DNA from: a bacterium
GTDB taxonomy: Bacteria > Patescibacteriota > Patescibacteriia > CAIQCM01
Length of the DNA stretch: 13,009 nt
Direction: 5' to 3'
Assembly: GCA_023246535.1 (NCBI GenBank)
Contig: JAHFIF010000001.1
Coordinates: forward strand, 14,688 to 27,696
This document shows, piece by piece, positions 5,747 to 12,709 of the stretch. Position 1 is the stretch's first letter. The number at the start of each line of letters is the position of its first letter. Position numbers and translations under genes: made by a program. Below the pieces are notes generated by a model. It made no database searches, was not told where the DNA came from, and was given only the letters and a program-made list of their open reading frames with translations.

Positions 5747-6382
5747 TTATTTCATTTCGATAAAGAATTTTTCTTTCGGGAAGCGCACTTTTTTCAATTT
5801 GGCGTATTCGTCGTCGGCGGCGCGGAAGCCGACGGCGACGGCGACGGCGGTGGTCAGATTAAGTTTTTCTAAGCCCAAGACATCATCGAATCCTTTGCGA
5901 TCAAAGCCTTCCATCGGCGTGGCGTCGATCTCATTCATCGCGGCCGCGGTCAAAAGCGTGCCCAACGCGATGTAGGCCTGGCGCGCCGCCCAAGCGGTAT
6001 TTTGCTCCGGTGAATTGTTGGCGATCGACCCCAGGATCATTTTGTGATATTCGTTGAAAGTATCGTTGGGCTGGTTGCGAACGGCCGCCGTGAGACCGAT
6101 GAATTCGTCGACCGTCTTGATGCCCAGATCGGTTTTGGCGGCGAAGACCAAAAAGTGCGAAGCGTCGGTGATCGGCGATTGGCCGTAGCCCGCCGCGCGC
6201 AGCTTGGTGCGAAGGTCGGGCGCGTCAACGATGATGACGCGAAACGGCTGGAGGCCGAAGGAGGTGGGCGCCAAGCGCACCGCTTCCAACAGCGTCGCCA
6301 GTTGTTCACCGGTCAATTTTTTCGCCGGGTCGTATTTTTTCGTGGCATAGCGCCAATTAAGCGATTCAATCAGATTTTTCAT
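5747..6382 (-). CDS. NAD(P)H-dependent FMN nitroreductase family protein
   Basis: With the start at 6382 this is a 211-residue protein of the NfsB-like nitroreductase family. Family marks include the N-terminal SLNWRYATKKYDP, which begins the FMN-binding fold, APTSFGLQPFRVIIV, which contacts FMN phosphate, and a C-terminal region with VAVAVGFRAADDEYAKLKKVRFP. These cytosolic flavoproteins reduce nitroaromatics, quinones or other electron acceptors using NAD(P)H. The frame stays open to 6463, but the family fold begins exactly at MKNLIESLNWR, so the internal ATG is preferred. That ATG has no clear Shine-Dalgarno site, only CCAAACCT before it. A weak promoter candidate lies at 6417-6445. The gene ends at the terminator 5709-5738 and is divergent from the deoxyribosyltransferase gene. 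The natural substrate is unknown. Confidence 0.9.
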   Translation of the reverse strand: MKNLIESLNWRYATKKYDPAKKLTGEQLATLLEAVRLAPTSFGLQPFRVIIVDAPDLRTKLRAAGYGQSPITDASHFLVFAAKTDLGIKTVDEFIGLTAAVRNQPNDTFNEYHKMILGSIANNSPEQNTAWAARQAYIALGTLLTAAAMNEIDATPMEGFDRKGFDDVLGLEKLNLTTAVAVAVGFRAADDEYAKLKKVRFPKEKFFIEMK

Positions 6383-6416
6383 AGGTTTGGCATTAAATTC
6401 GCAAAAGCGATATATC

Positions 6417-6445
6417 ATCATAGCCCTGTTTATCGAATATACAAA
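6417..6445 (-). promoter_or_regulatory. Possible promoter of the nitroreductase gene
   Basis: On the minus strand TATGAT (6422-6417; 5 of 6) is a good -10 box, but the -35 hexamer 17 bases upstream (TTTGTA, 6445-6440) matches only 3 of 6. It would give a leader of about 28 bases to the ATG at 6382, which supports that shorter start over one at 6463. Confidence 0.35.
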
Positions 6446-6472
6446 GTCCGTCAATCGCGCCAAAAGCCGTTT

Positions 6473-6500
6473 TTGATTTTATCGGCCGGCCGTGTAAGAT
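6473..6500 (+). promoter_or_regulatory. Probable promoter of the deoxyribosyltransferase-like gene
   Basis: TTGATT (6473-6478; 4 of 6) and TAAGAT (6495-6500; 4 of 6) are 16 bases apart, in the 163-base divergent region between the nitroreductase and this gene. The leader would be about 40 bases and contains an AAGGAGA ribosome site at 6534-6540. Confidence 0.45.
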
Positions 6501-6545
6501 ACCGCCGAAAGCAGCAAGCGCTTTCATGAGAAAAAGGAGATAGCC

Positions 6546-7034
6546 ATGAAGCCACGGATTTATATCGCCAGTCCGCTGGGTTTTTCCGAAGCCGGGCAGT
6601 ATTGGTACTACAACGTTCTGGTTCCATTGGTCGAACGGTGCGGGTTCGAAGTCGTTGATCCATGGAAACTGACCGCGCCGGCCATCATCAAGACGGCGAT
6701 GTTTTCGCCGGAAGGGCCGGAACAGCGGCGCGCTTGGGAGGCAGCCAACAAGATCATCGGCGAGAATAACGAACGCGGCATCCAGACCAGCCATCTGGTG
6801 CTCGGTCTGCTGGACGGCCCCGATGTCGACAGCGGCACGGCCAGCGAAATCGGGTTCGCCGCCGGCATCAACAAGCCGATCGAAGGATACCGCAACGATT
6901 TCCGTTTGGCCGGCGACAATATCGGCTCGCGGATCAATCTGCAGGTCGAACACTGGATCAGGCGGATGGGCGGGGTAATTTCGCCCGACCTCAAAGCGCT
7001 CGAAACGGTTCTGCAGGAACGAAAGTTCATCTAG
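6546..7034 (+). CDS. Nucleoside 2-deoxyribosyltransferase family protein
   Basis: The 162-residue protein has the Rossmann-like opening RIYIASPLGFSEAGQYWY and the family signature DGPDVDSGTASEIGFA (90-105), in which E101 aligns with the catalytic Glu of nucleoside 2-deoxyribosyltransferases. KPIEGYRNDFR (110-120) follows. These enzymes cleave or exchange the base of 2'-deoxynucleosides or deoxynucleotides in salvage; some members act as hydrolases on deoxynucleoside monophosphates. Length fits the family. The ATG has a strong AAGGAGA site at 6534-6540. The gene has its own promoter and terminator. The fused NTPase-phosphoribosyltransferase about 1.5 kb away also belongs to nucleotide salvage, but the two are not in one operon. 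Exact activity (transferase or hydrolase) cannot be told from sequence alone. Confidence 0.85.
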   Translation: MKPRIYIASPLGFSEAGQYWYYNVLVPLVERCGFEVVDPWKLTAPAIIKTAMFSPEGPEQRRAWEAANKIIGENNERGIQTSHLVLGLLDGPDVDSGTASEIGFAAGINKPIEGYRNDFRLAGDNIGSRINLQVEHWIRRMGGVISPDLKALETVLQERKFI

Positions 7035-7057
7035 TCAGCGGTCGCTCCGTCCGATCG

Positions 7058-7094
7058 TTCCGTCCAGCCTTTCGGGCCAGGGCGGAATTTTTTT
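7058..7094 (+). terminator. Rho-independent terminator after the deoxyribosyltransferase-like gene
   Basis: TTCCGTC (7058-7064) pairs with GGCGGAA (7081-7087) including one G-U pair. An imperfect inner stem (GCC/GGC) surrounds TTTCG, and seven T follow (7088-7094). It lies 24 bases past the TAG. Confidence 0.75.
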
Positions 7095-7124
7095 AACAAG
7101 GATAATATGCTAAGCTGATTGAAT

Positions 7125-8033
7125 ATGTGGCTGTTTTACGCGTTCTCCGGACCGTTGGCCTGGGCGGCGTCGATGCATATCGACAAGTTTTTGCTGGAAA
7201 AATATTTTAAGCATGGCAGCCTCGCCGTCTCCATGGTCTTTACGGCGATCATCGGTTTGCTGCTCCTGCCGTTCATTGTCATCTTTGTTCCCGGCGTGTT
7301 CAATTTTGCGCCGTTCGCCATCGGCGTGATGATCGCTTCCGGGCTGCTCTTCATGGGCGGCATGACTTTTTATCTTTACGCCCTGCAGACGGAAGAGGCA
7401 TCGATCGTCGGCTTGCTGTCGCCGGCCGGTCCGATTCTTGCTTTTGTTCTGGCTTTCTTCGTTCTGGGCGAGCGCCTGGCGATCGGCCAGCTGTTGGGCG
7501 GCGCGATGGTCGTCGCCGGCGTTTTCATCGCTTCGTTCCGTTTTGGCGGCGGAAAAATAAAATTCAGGAAACGCGCCACCATGATGATGACGGCGGCGAT
7601 CGTTTGTTTTGCCGCCAGCTCGCTCATTTTCAAATATTTCGCCGTTCCCGAGCTCTTCTGGCCCGCGACCTTTTGGACCTATGTCGGCGAGGCGCTGTTC
7701 GGGGCGGGGATCCTGTCTTTTTCTTCCGAGCGGCGGATCTTCATGAAGTTGATCAAGACCAACCCCAAGGTCATGCTGACGATGAACGCCGTTAACGAAT
7801 TGGTGAACCTCGGCGGCAGCCTGGCCGCCCGTTATGCGCTCGTTCTGGCGCCGCTCGCGCTGGTGCAAGCCGTGACTTCGACGACGCCGCTCATGGTGTT
7901 TATTTTCGGGATCGCGATCACCATATTCTTTCCCAGGTTCGGCCGCGAGAATATTTCAAAAACGATCCTGCTCCAAAAATCGCTCGCCGCCGCCCTGGTC
8001 GTGGTCGGCGCCATCCTGGCCGGCGGATCATAA
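7125..8033 (+). CDS. EamA/DMT-family membrane transporter
   Basis: This 302-residue protein is almost entirely hydrophobic, with about ten predicted helices in two similar halves, as in EamA drug/metabolite transporters. The first half ends in the typical EamA pattern (YLYALQTEEASIVGLLSPAGPILAFVLAFFVLGERL), with the conserved Pro in the middle and GERL at the helix end. The second half, after a basic cytoplasmic loop near 150 (KIKFRKRA), repeats it (ARYALVLAPLALVQAVTSTTPLMVFIFGIAI). Members export or import small metabolites across the inner membrane; the substrate here is unknown. A TTG six bases upstream is in frame, but the ATG at 7125 is the better start. No Shine-Dalgarno is seen; GATAAT at 7101-7106 could be a -10 box giving a very short leader. 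A GT4 glycosyltransferase follows 80 bases downstream. Confidence 0.85.
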   Translation: MWLFYAFSGPLAWAASMHIDKFLLEKYFKHGSLAVSMVFTAIIGLLLLPFIVIFVPGVFNFAPFAIGVMIASGLLFMGGMTFYLYALQTEEASIVGLLSPAGPILAFVLAFFVLGERLAIGQLLGGAMVVAGVFIASFRFGGGKIKFRKRATMMMTAAIVCFAASSLIFKYFAVPELFWPATFWTYVGEALFGAGILSFSSERRIFMKLIKTNPKVMLTMNAVNELVNLGGSLAARYALVLAPLALVQAVTSTTPLMVFIFGIAITIFFPRFGRENISKTILLQKSLAAALVVVGAILAGGS

Positions 8034-8038
8034 AACCC

Positions 8039-8071
8039 CGCTTTTCACGAGGTGCCACCTCGTGAAAAGCG
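8039..8071 (+). terminator. 16-bp perfect hairpin after the EamA transporter gene
   Basis: CGCTTTTCACGAGGTG (8039-8054) and CACCTCGTGAAAAGCG (8056-8071) are exact reverse complements around a single central C. The hairpin starts 6 bases after the stop codon, where a terminator is expected, but the following bases (CTTCATTTATTTATCC) are only loosely T-rich. It may be a weak terminator, an mRNA-stabilising 3' hairpin, or a protein-binding palindrome. Confidence 0.55.
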
Positions 8072-8113
8072 CTTCATTTATTTATCCTTACCTGATAAAG
8101 TGCTTCAAACCTT

Positions 8114-9205
8114 ATGCGCATTCTCATCATCCACGATCGTTTCCAATTCCGCGGCGGGGCCGAACGGATGGTTTTGGACATGTGCAAAATGCTCGGCGCC
8201 GACTTGGTGACGGAATTTTGGACGGATGAGACGTTCTCGCAAAGCGATGTGCCGCACAAACTGACGGTTCTTGATAAGGGCGAACCCAAGGCGATGGTTT
8301 TTCGGTATTTCCGCTCGCAATGGAATTTTTGGTGGAAGACGCGGAAACTGATCCGCGAATACGACACGCTGATCTTCTCCGGCAATAATTGCTTGGCCGC
8401 CGCTTTGCGCCCGTTGCATGGAAAAAAGACGATCCTTTATTGCCACAGCCCGGTGCGCTATGTTTACGACCTGCTGTCGTTCCGGCGCGGCATGGAGCCG
8501 TCGTTCTTAAAAAGATTTTTTTATTACGATATCGGCAAATACCTCATCCGCGGCCTCTATCGGCTGGGGCTTGGCCGCATGAAGGTCGTCATCGCCAATT
8601 CCGAAAACGTCCGCGGGCGGCTGCAGTATTATTGCCACACCGAATCGCAAGTAATTTATCCGCCCATTCAAACGGACAAATACCGCTTCATCGAACAAGG
8701 AGATTACTACCTGTCGTGGGCGCGCCTCGACGAACTTAAGCGCGTCGAGCGCATTGTTTGGGCTTTCCGGGAAATGCCGGACAAGAAATTGATCGTCGCC
8801 TCGGGCGGCGAGCGCGAGGCCGCCATCCGCAAGCTGGCCGAAGGCGCGCCGAACATCTCCGTGCTCGGCTGGGTCGATAATGAAAAGCTTTACGATTTGG
8901 TCGGCCGTTGCATCGCCGGCATCTATCTTCCGATGAACGAGGACTTGGGCATGACGCCGCTCGAAGGCATGGCCGCCGGCAAGCCGTGCATCGGGGTTGA
9001 TGAAGGCGGCCTTAAAGAAACGATCATCCCCGGGGAGACGGGGACGCTCATCAGCGCGGCCGCGCCGATCAATGAACTGGTTAACGCCGTGCGCGTGCTC
9101 ACCCCGGCGCGGGCCGCCGCCATGCGCGCCGCCTGCGAGGCGCAAGCCAAGAATTTTTCCCTCGAAGTTTTTGAAAAGAAGATCCGCGCGGCGATCGGTC
9201 AATAA
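8114..9205 (+). CDS. GT4-family glycosyltransferase
   Basis: The 363-residue protein has the two-lobed GT-B layout of family 4 glycosyltransferases. The N-terminal lobe starts with MRILIIHDRFQFRGGAERMV (GGAE loop at 14-17) and contains YCHSPVRYVYDL (109-120), a motif common in mannosyl/galactosyl-type GT4 enzymes. The C-terminal lobe has YLSWARLDELKRVE (199-212) and the retaining EX7E-type pair E276...E284 in NEDLGMTPLEGMAAGKP, which binds the sugar nucleotide. Such enzymes build surface polysaccharides or glycolipids at the inner face of the membrane. No Shine-Dalgarno is visible; the ATG is preceded by CAAACCTT. It may be co-transcribed with the transporter upstream if the hairpin at 8039-8071 is leaky. 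Its stop overlaps the stop of the convergent reductase gene by 7 bases. Confidence 0.9.
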   Translation: MRILIIHDRFQFRGGAERMVLDMCKMLGADLVTEFWTDETFSQSDVPHKLTVLDKGEPKAMVFRYFRSQWNFWWKTRKLIREYDTLIFSGNNCLAAALRPLHGKKTILYCHSPVRYVYDLLSFRRGMEPSFLKRFFYYDIGKYLIRGLYRLGLGRMKVVIANSENVRGRLQYYCHTESQVIYPPIQTDKYRFIEQGDYYLSWARLDELKRVERIVWAFREMPDKKLIVASGGEREAAIRKLAEGAPNISVLGWVDNEKLYDLVGRCIAGIYLPMNEDLGMTPLEGMAAGKPCIGVDEGGLKETIIPGETGTLISAAAPINELVNAVRVLTPARAAAMRAACEAQAKNFSLEVFEKKIRAAIGQ

Positions 9206-10473
9206 TTGAATTGCTCGAAAATGATATTTTCGGGCCGAACGTGTTTTGCCAGCAATTGTTTTTTCAAAGCGTTCATCATGCCTTCGGGGCCGCAGATGAA
9301 TATCTTCTTGTTCTTGAGGCCGCCGGCGCGTTTTTCCACGATGTCGGCGGTCAAATGCCCGCGCCGGTCGCTTTCGTGCAAATGCAGTTTGAAGGCGTTG
9401 GGCACGGCGGCGAGCATCGTCAATTCATTGCTGTAAACGCAGTCATCGGTGCTGTGCGTTGAGCAGAAAAAATCGTTTTTGCCGTTCACGGCTCGGCCGC
9501 GAAAGGCGGACATGAAAGGGGTGACGCCGATCCCGCCGGCGATGAAAATGCTTTCCATATTGGGATCAAGTTCCGAAAAGAATTTTCCGTACGGACCGAA
9601 GACGGTGACCTCGTCGCCGACCGCAAGTTTGGCAAGGTCCTTGGTGAAATCGCCGACGTTTTTTGCCGCAAAACGCAGTTCACTGTCGTTGGGCGCCGAG
9701 CTGAAGGAGAAAGGGTGCGCTTCGGCGGAAACGCTCTTTGAATGAAACGAGAAATAGGCGAATTGTCCCGGCTGGAAAGCAAGGCGCGCCTTTTTGGGCG
9801 ACAAAGTTATTTCGACGATGCCCGCGCCTTTGTCGTTGACCGCTTTGACCGCGTACGCGGCTTGCGGCGCCATGAAGCGGTAGAACAATTCGCGATAGAT
9901 CCACGCGATCGCGCCTAGCGCGACCGTGACGATGATGAAGATGCGCAGCGGCTGGTAGCGGGAAATGTCGCTCGTGATAAAAAGCAAATGATAGATGCCA
10001 AAGGCGAAGGGGATGGCGAAGAATTTTTGGATCAGCGTGAAATACTTGTAGGGGATCTTAAAATAGATGATCGTGACGACGATCCCGGCCATCGTTAGCA
10101 AACCGATCTCGCCGGCGATGAAAATGACATTGCCGGTCAGGAGCGAATAGATCGGGGCGCCGCCGAGGCCGTAGCCGATCGCGACCGCCAGGCCGTGGAT
10201 CGCCAGCAGGCCACCCGACCACGAGCCGGTCTGGTGATGGAGGCGGTAAGCGCGATCCAATCCGCCGCAGGCTTCTTCGATCAAATACGTTCGCGATGCC
10301 AGGATGAAGGAGACGGCGAAAAGGAGCGTCCCGAGGAGCGCGGCCAGCTGGCCGAGCGAGATGAAGGGCGAGGCCAAGACCGCGGCCAGCGTCGGTTTGG
10401 ATAAAAGCCAAAGCAGGATGGTCAGCGTCGCGGACAAGAAAATAATGTAGATCGCCGGTCGCTTGGGTGACAT
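9199..10473 (-). CDS. Ferric-reductase-type transmembrane flavocytochrome
   Basis: The 424-residue protein has about six membrane helices (1-200), followed by a ferredoxin-NADP reductase-type module. FAD-binding is shown by HPFSFSSAP (253-261), and NAD(P)H-binding by IAGGIGVTPFMSAF (311-324) and CGPEGMM (394-400). The membrane part contains H79/H80 and H93 in one helix region and H162 in another. The expected fourth heme His, 13 residues before H162, is Gln149 (LIQKFFAIPFAFGIYH). Ferric reductases and NADPH-oxidase relatives pass electrons from cytosolic NAD(P)H through FAD and b hemes across the membrane. It begins one base after the stop of the cytochrome b5-like gene (TAATATG), so the two are translationally coupled. 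No terminator separates it from the convergent GT4 gene, and their ends overlap. The electron acceptor is not known. Confidence 0.85.
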   Translation of the reverse strand: MSPKRPAIYIIFLSATLTILLWLLSKPTLAAVLASPFISLGQLAALLGTLLFAVSFILASRTYLIEEACGGLDRAYRLHHQTGSWSGGLLAIHGLAVAIGYGLGGAPIYSLLTGNVIFIAGEIGLLTMAGIVVTIIYFKIPYKYFTLIQKFFAIPFAFGIYHLLFITSDISRYQPLRIFIIVTVALGAIAWIYRELFYRFMAPQAAYAVKAVNDKGAGIVEITLSPKKARLAFQPGQFAYFSFHSKSVSAEAHPFSFSSAPNDSELRFAAKNVGDFTKDLAKLAVGDEVTVFGPYGKFFSELDPNMESIFIAGGIGVTPFMSAFRGRAVNGKNDFFCSTHSTDDCVYSNELTMLAAVPNAFKLHLHESDRRGHLTADIVEKRAGGLKNKKIFICGPEGMMNALKKQLLAKHVRPENIIFEQFNY

Positions 10474-10474
10474 A

Positions 10475-10768
10475 TTATTTAACGAGGTAGCGTTGGATCA
10501 TCTGCAAGTTGTCGCCATGCTGTCCGTGGAAGGTCGCGCTCATATCCGTGCCGCATTGAAAGATGTCGCCGCCGGTGTGGGTGTTGCGCAGCGATTCAAC
10601 GTCGTATTTTTGTCCGTCGATCGTGATGATGCAAGTTGACGCCGCCGGAGACGGGCTCATATTTGGCGCCGTTGGTGGCGGCTGGGTTTTTATATAGAGC
10701 AGCGTGCCGGCGATCGCGACGCCGACGATGAGGGCGTAAAAAATAATTTTGGGGAGCAGTTTATTCAT
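10475..10768 (-). CDS. Membrane-anchored, probably exported cytochrome b5-like protein
   Basis: This 97-residue protein has a basic N-terminus (MNKLLPK), one hydrophobic helix (about 8-26), a Pro/Ser/Ala linker (29-45), and a short cytochrome b5-like domain (47-97). The domain shows VESLRNTHTGG, equivalent to the heme-binding HPGG motif with H64, and DMSATFHGQH, equivalent to DATxxFxxxH with H84 as the second axial ligand. Cys46 and Cys72 could form a disulfide. Positive charges before the helix predict an N-in/C-out topology, putting the heme domain outside the cytoplasmic membrane. It is the first gene of a two-gene unit with the reductase at 9199-10473, so it probably accepts electrons from that protein. 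No clear Shine-Dalgarno precedes the ATG (ATATATATATG). Family assignment is good; heme binding is inferred. Confidence 0.8.
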   Translation of the reverse strand: MNKLLPKIIFYALIVGVAIAGTLLYIKTQPPPTAPNMSPSPAASTCIITIDGQKYDVESLRNTHTGGDIFQCGTDMSATFHGQHGDNLQMIQRYLVK

Positions 10769-10783
10769 ATATATATGAGGGTT

Positions 10784-10812
10784 TTGCCACCTTGATGATA
10801 CCAGATATTAAT
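10784..10812 (+). promoter_or_regulatory. Possible promoter of the iscS-iscU-ferredoxin operon
   Basis: TTGCCA (10784-10789; 5 of 6) is followed after 16 bases by TATTAA (10806-10811; 4 of 6) in the 76-base divergent AT-rich region. Other -10-like hexamers, TATTAT at 10836-10841 and its minus-strand neighbour TATAAT (10842-10837), lie almost on the iscS start codon. The exact promoter of either divergent unit is therefore uncertain. Confidence 0.35.
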
Positions 10813-10844
10813 GATAATGTGATAGGCTCTTCAATTATTATAGT

Positions 10845-12059
10845 ATGCCCGAGTCTCCGGAAATATATCTCGACCACGCCGCCACCGCGCCGCTCGACCC
10901 CAGGGTCAAGGCGGCAATGTTGCCGTACTTGGAAGGGGATTTCGGCAATCCGTCCTCGCTGCACATTACCGGTCGCCGCGCCAAGCAGGCGCTCGACGAT
11001 GCGCGCGACGACATCGCCAAAATCCTGCATTGCCGCGCCAGCGAACTCATCTTTACTTCCGGCGGAACAGAGGCCGACAATTTGGCAATCCTTGGCATCT
11101 ACCGGGCATACAAAGAAAAAGGCAACCGAATTGTTACAACGACCATCGAGCATCACGCGGTTCTCAACCCCGTCGAACATTTGGTTAAAAAAGAAGGCGC
11201 CGAGGCGCTCTTCGTCAAAGTCGACCGCGACGGTTTGGTTGATCCGGCGAATATCATTGCCGCGCTTACTGACAAGACGCTCTTGGTTTCGGTCATGTAC
11301 GCGAATAACGAGATCGGCACGATTGAACCGATCGCCGCCATCGGCCAAGCGATCGCCGCTTGGAAAAAAGCCAACAATCGCAAGCCGTCCGAGGCTCCGT
11401 ACTTCCATACCGACGCCTGCCAGGCGGCCGGCGCGCTGTCGCTCGACGTGAACGAGCTGGGGTGCGACCTGCTGACCCTGAACGGCTCGAAGATCTACGG
11501 TCCGAAAGGCGTCGGCGTGCTGTACGTTCGCACCGGCCTGCGCCCCGAACCGCTCATCTACGGCGGCGGTCAGGAGTGGGGGCTGCGTTCCGGCACGGAA
11601 AACATCGCCGCGATCGTCGGTTTGGCCAAAGCCCTGGCATTGAGCCAAGCGGAACGGGAAACGGAAAACGCGCGACTCGTCGCCTTGCGCGACAAGCTCA
11701 TCGCCGGCTTGCTACAGATCCCAAAAACGCGCCTGAACGGCCATCCGACCAAACGCTTGCCCAATAACGCCAACGTTTCCATCATGGACATTGAAGGCGA
11801 GGCCATGCTGCTTTATCTTGATGAGGCCGGCTTCCGCGCCTCCACCGGTTCGGCTTGCACTTCGGCTTCGCTCGACCCGTCGCACGTCATCGCCGCCATC
11901 GGTTTGCCGTACGAAGCGGCGCACGGTTCGATGCGCTTCACGCTCGGCCACGCGACGACCGAAGCCGACGTGGAAAAACTTTTGAAAACCCTGCCGCCGA
12001 TCGTGGAAAAGCTGCGTCAGCTTTCCCCGGTGCGCCTGAACATGAAACATTACGCCTAA
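10845..12059 (+). CDS. iscS: Cysteine desulfurase, IscS/NifS type
   Basis: The 404-residue protein is a full-length PLP-dependent cysteine desulfurase. It starts with YLDHAATAPLDPRV, has the PLP-ring residue H104 in TIEHHAVL, FHTDACQAAG (187-196), and the PLP lysine K216 in LNGSKIYGPKGVG. The persulfide-forming Cys338 lies in the extended loop STGSACTSASLDPSHV, which marks the IscS-like group rather than SufS. It removes sulfur from cysteine and hands it to the IscU scaffold in the cytoplasm, and may also feed tRNA thiolation. No Shine-Dalgarno is present before the ATG (TTATTATAGT). The next gene, an IscU-type scaffold, starts 5 bases after the stop, which supports translational coupling and a common function. 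Confidence 0.95.
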   Translation: MPESPEIYLDHAATAPLDPRVKAAMLPYLEGDFGNPSSLHITGRRAKQALDDARDDIAKILHCRASELIFTSGGTEADNLAILGIYRAYKEKGNRIVTTTIEHHAVLNPVEHLVKKEGAEALFVKVDRDGLVDPANIIAALTDKTLLVSVMYANNEIGTIEPIAAIGQAIAAWKKANNRKPSEAPYFHTDACQAAGALSLDVNELGCDLLTLNGSKIYGPKGVGVLYVRTGLRPEPLIYGGGQEWGLRSGTENIAAIVGLAKALALSQAERETENARLVALRDKLIAGLLQIPKTRLNGHPTKRLPNNANVSIMDIEGEAMLLYLDEAGFRASTGSACTSASLDPSHVIAAIGLPYEAAHGSMRFTLGHATTEADVEKLLKTLPPIVEKLRQLSPVRLNMKHYA

Positions 12060-12064
12060 ACCCT

Positions 12065-12706
12065 ATGTCCACGCCCGACGTTGTTTCGCACGATAAAAAA
12101 GACAAATGGCTCTATTCCGACATTGTTAAGGATCATTTTTTCAATCCCCGCAATTTCATGGTCGATGACGACGGCTACAAGGCCGACGGCATGGGCATGG
12201 TCGGCTCGCCGGCCTGCGGCGACATGATGACCGTTTGGATCAAGGTCGATCCGGCCACGGAACGGGTCGTCGACATGCGGTGGCGCACCTTCGGCTGCGG
12301 TTCGGCGATCGCCTCGACCTCGATGCACTCGGTCATGGTCGTGGAGGACGGCGGCCGGACCATCGACGAAGCGTTGGCCATTCGTCCGCAACACATCATG
12401 GAGCGCCTGGGCGGACTGCCGAACCGGAAGATCCACTGCTCGGTCCTTTCCGACAAAGCCCTGCGTTCCGCCGTCAATGATTATTTCCGGAAGACCGAAC
12501 AGATCAGCCGGATTACGACCGAAGGCGTGCGCGTGATCGACAAAGTCTTGAAGATAACCGATCATGACATTGAAGAAGCGGTCTTGGAAGGCGCCGATTC
12601 GCTCGAGAAAGTGCAGGCGCGCACCAAGGTCGGCACCGGCGACCCGTCCTGTTTGCCGGAAGTCGAACAACTGATAAGATTTTATAAAGAGAAATATTTT
12701 GGCTAA
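12065..12706 (+). CDS. iscU: IscU/NifU-type Fe-S scaffold with degenerate BFD-like C-terminus
   Basis: This 213-residue protein has an IscU domain (about 15-145) with all three cluster cysteines and the helper Asp: SPACGD (C51, D53), FGCGSAIAST (C78) and HCSVLSDKAL (C125). It receives sulfur from the IscS-like enzyme encoded just upstream and assembles a [2Fe-2S] cluster. Residues about 156-206 align with the central BFD-like domain of NifU. The expected CxC is IDKV (D159, V161), and the expected CxxC is DPSC (D193, C196), so only one of four cluster ligands remains. The frame is open further upstream, but that part overlaps the iscS gene, and the ATG at 12065 starts directly before the IscU fold. 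No Shine-Dalgarno; it is preceded by TAAACCCT. A ferredoxin gene begins 4 bases after its stop. Confidence 0.9.
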   Translation: MSTPDVVSHDKKDKWLYSDIVKDHFFNPRNFMVDDDGYKADGMGMVGSPACGDMMTVWIKVDPATERVVDMRWRTFGCGSAIASTSMHSVMVVEDGGRTIDEALAIRPQHIMERLGGLPNRKIHCSVLSDKALRSAVNDYFRKTEQISRITTEGVRVIDKVLKITDHDIEEAVLEGADSLEKVQARTKVGTGDPSCLPEVEQLIRFYKEKYFG

Positions 12707-12709
12707 CCT

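Noticed and set aside
6383..6463. 27-residue N-terminal extension of the nitroreductase
   Set aside because: No family similarity, and it would cover the best -10 candidate (6417-6422); the family start MKNLIESLNWR fits 6382.
7119..7124. TTG start two codons before the EamA ATG
   Set aside because: No RBS favours TTG, and an ATG follows directly; the effect on the protein is trivial.
10761..11648. Minus-strand open frame of about 295 codons opposite iscS
   Set aside because: It is antisense to a certain cysteine desulfurase gene, without recognisable motif or RBS.
11855..12064. Upstream extension of the iscU reading frame into iscS
   Set aside because: The extra residues are a frame-shifted shadow of the iscS C-terminus; the IscU fold begins right after the ATG at 12065.
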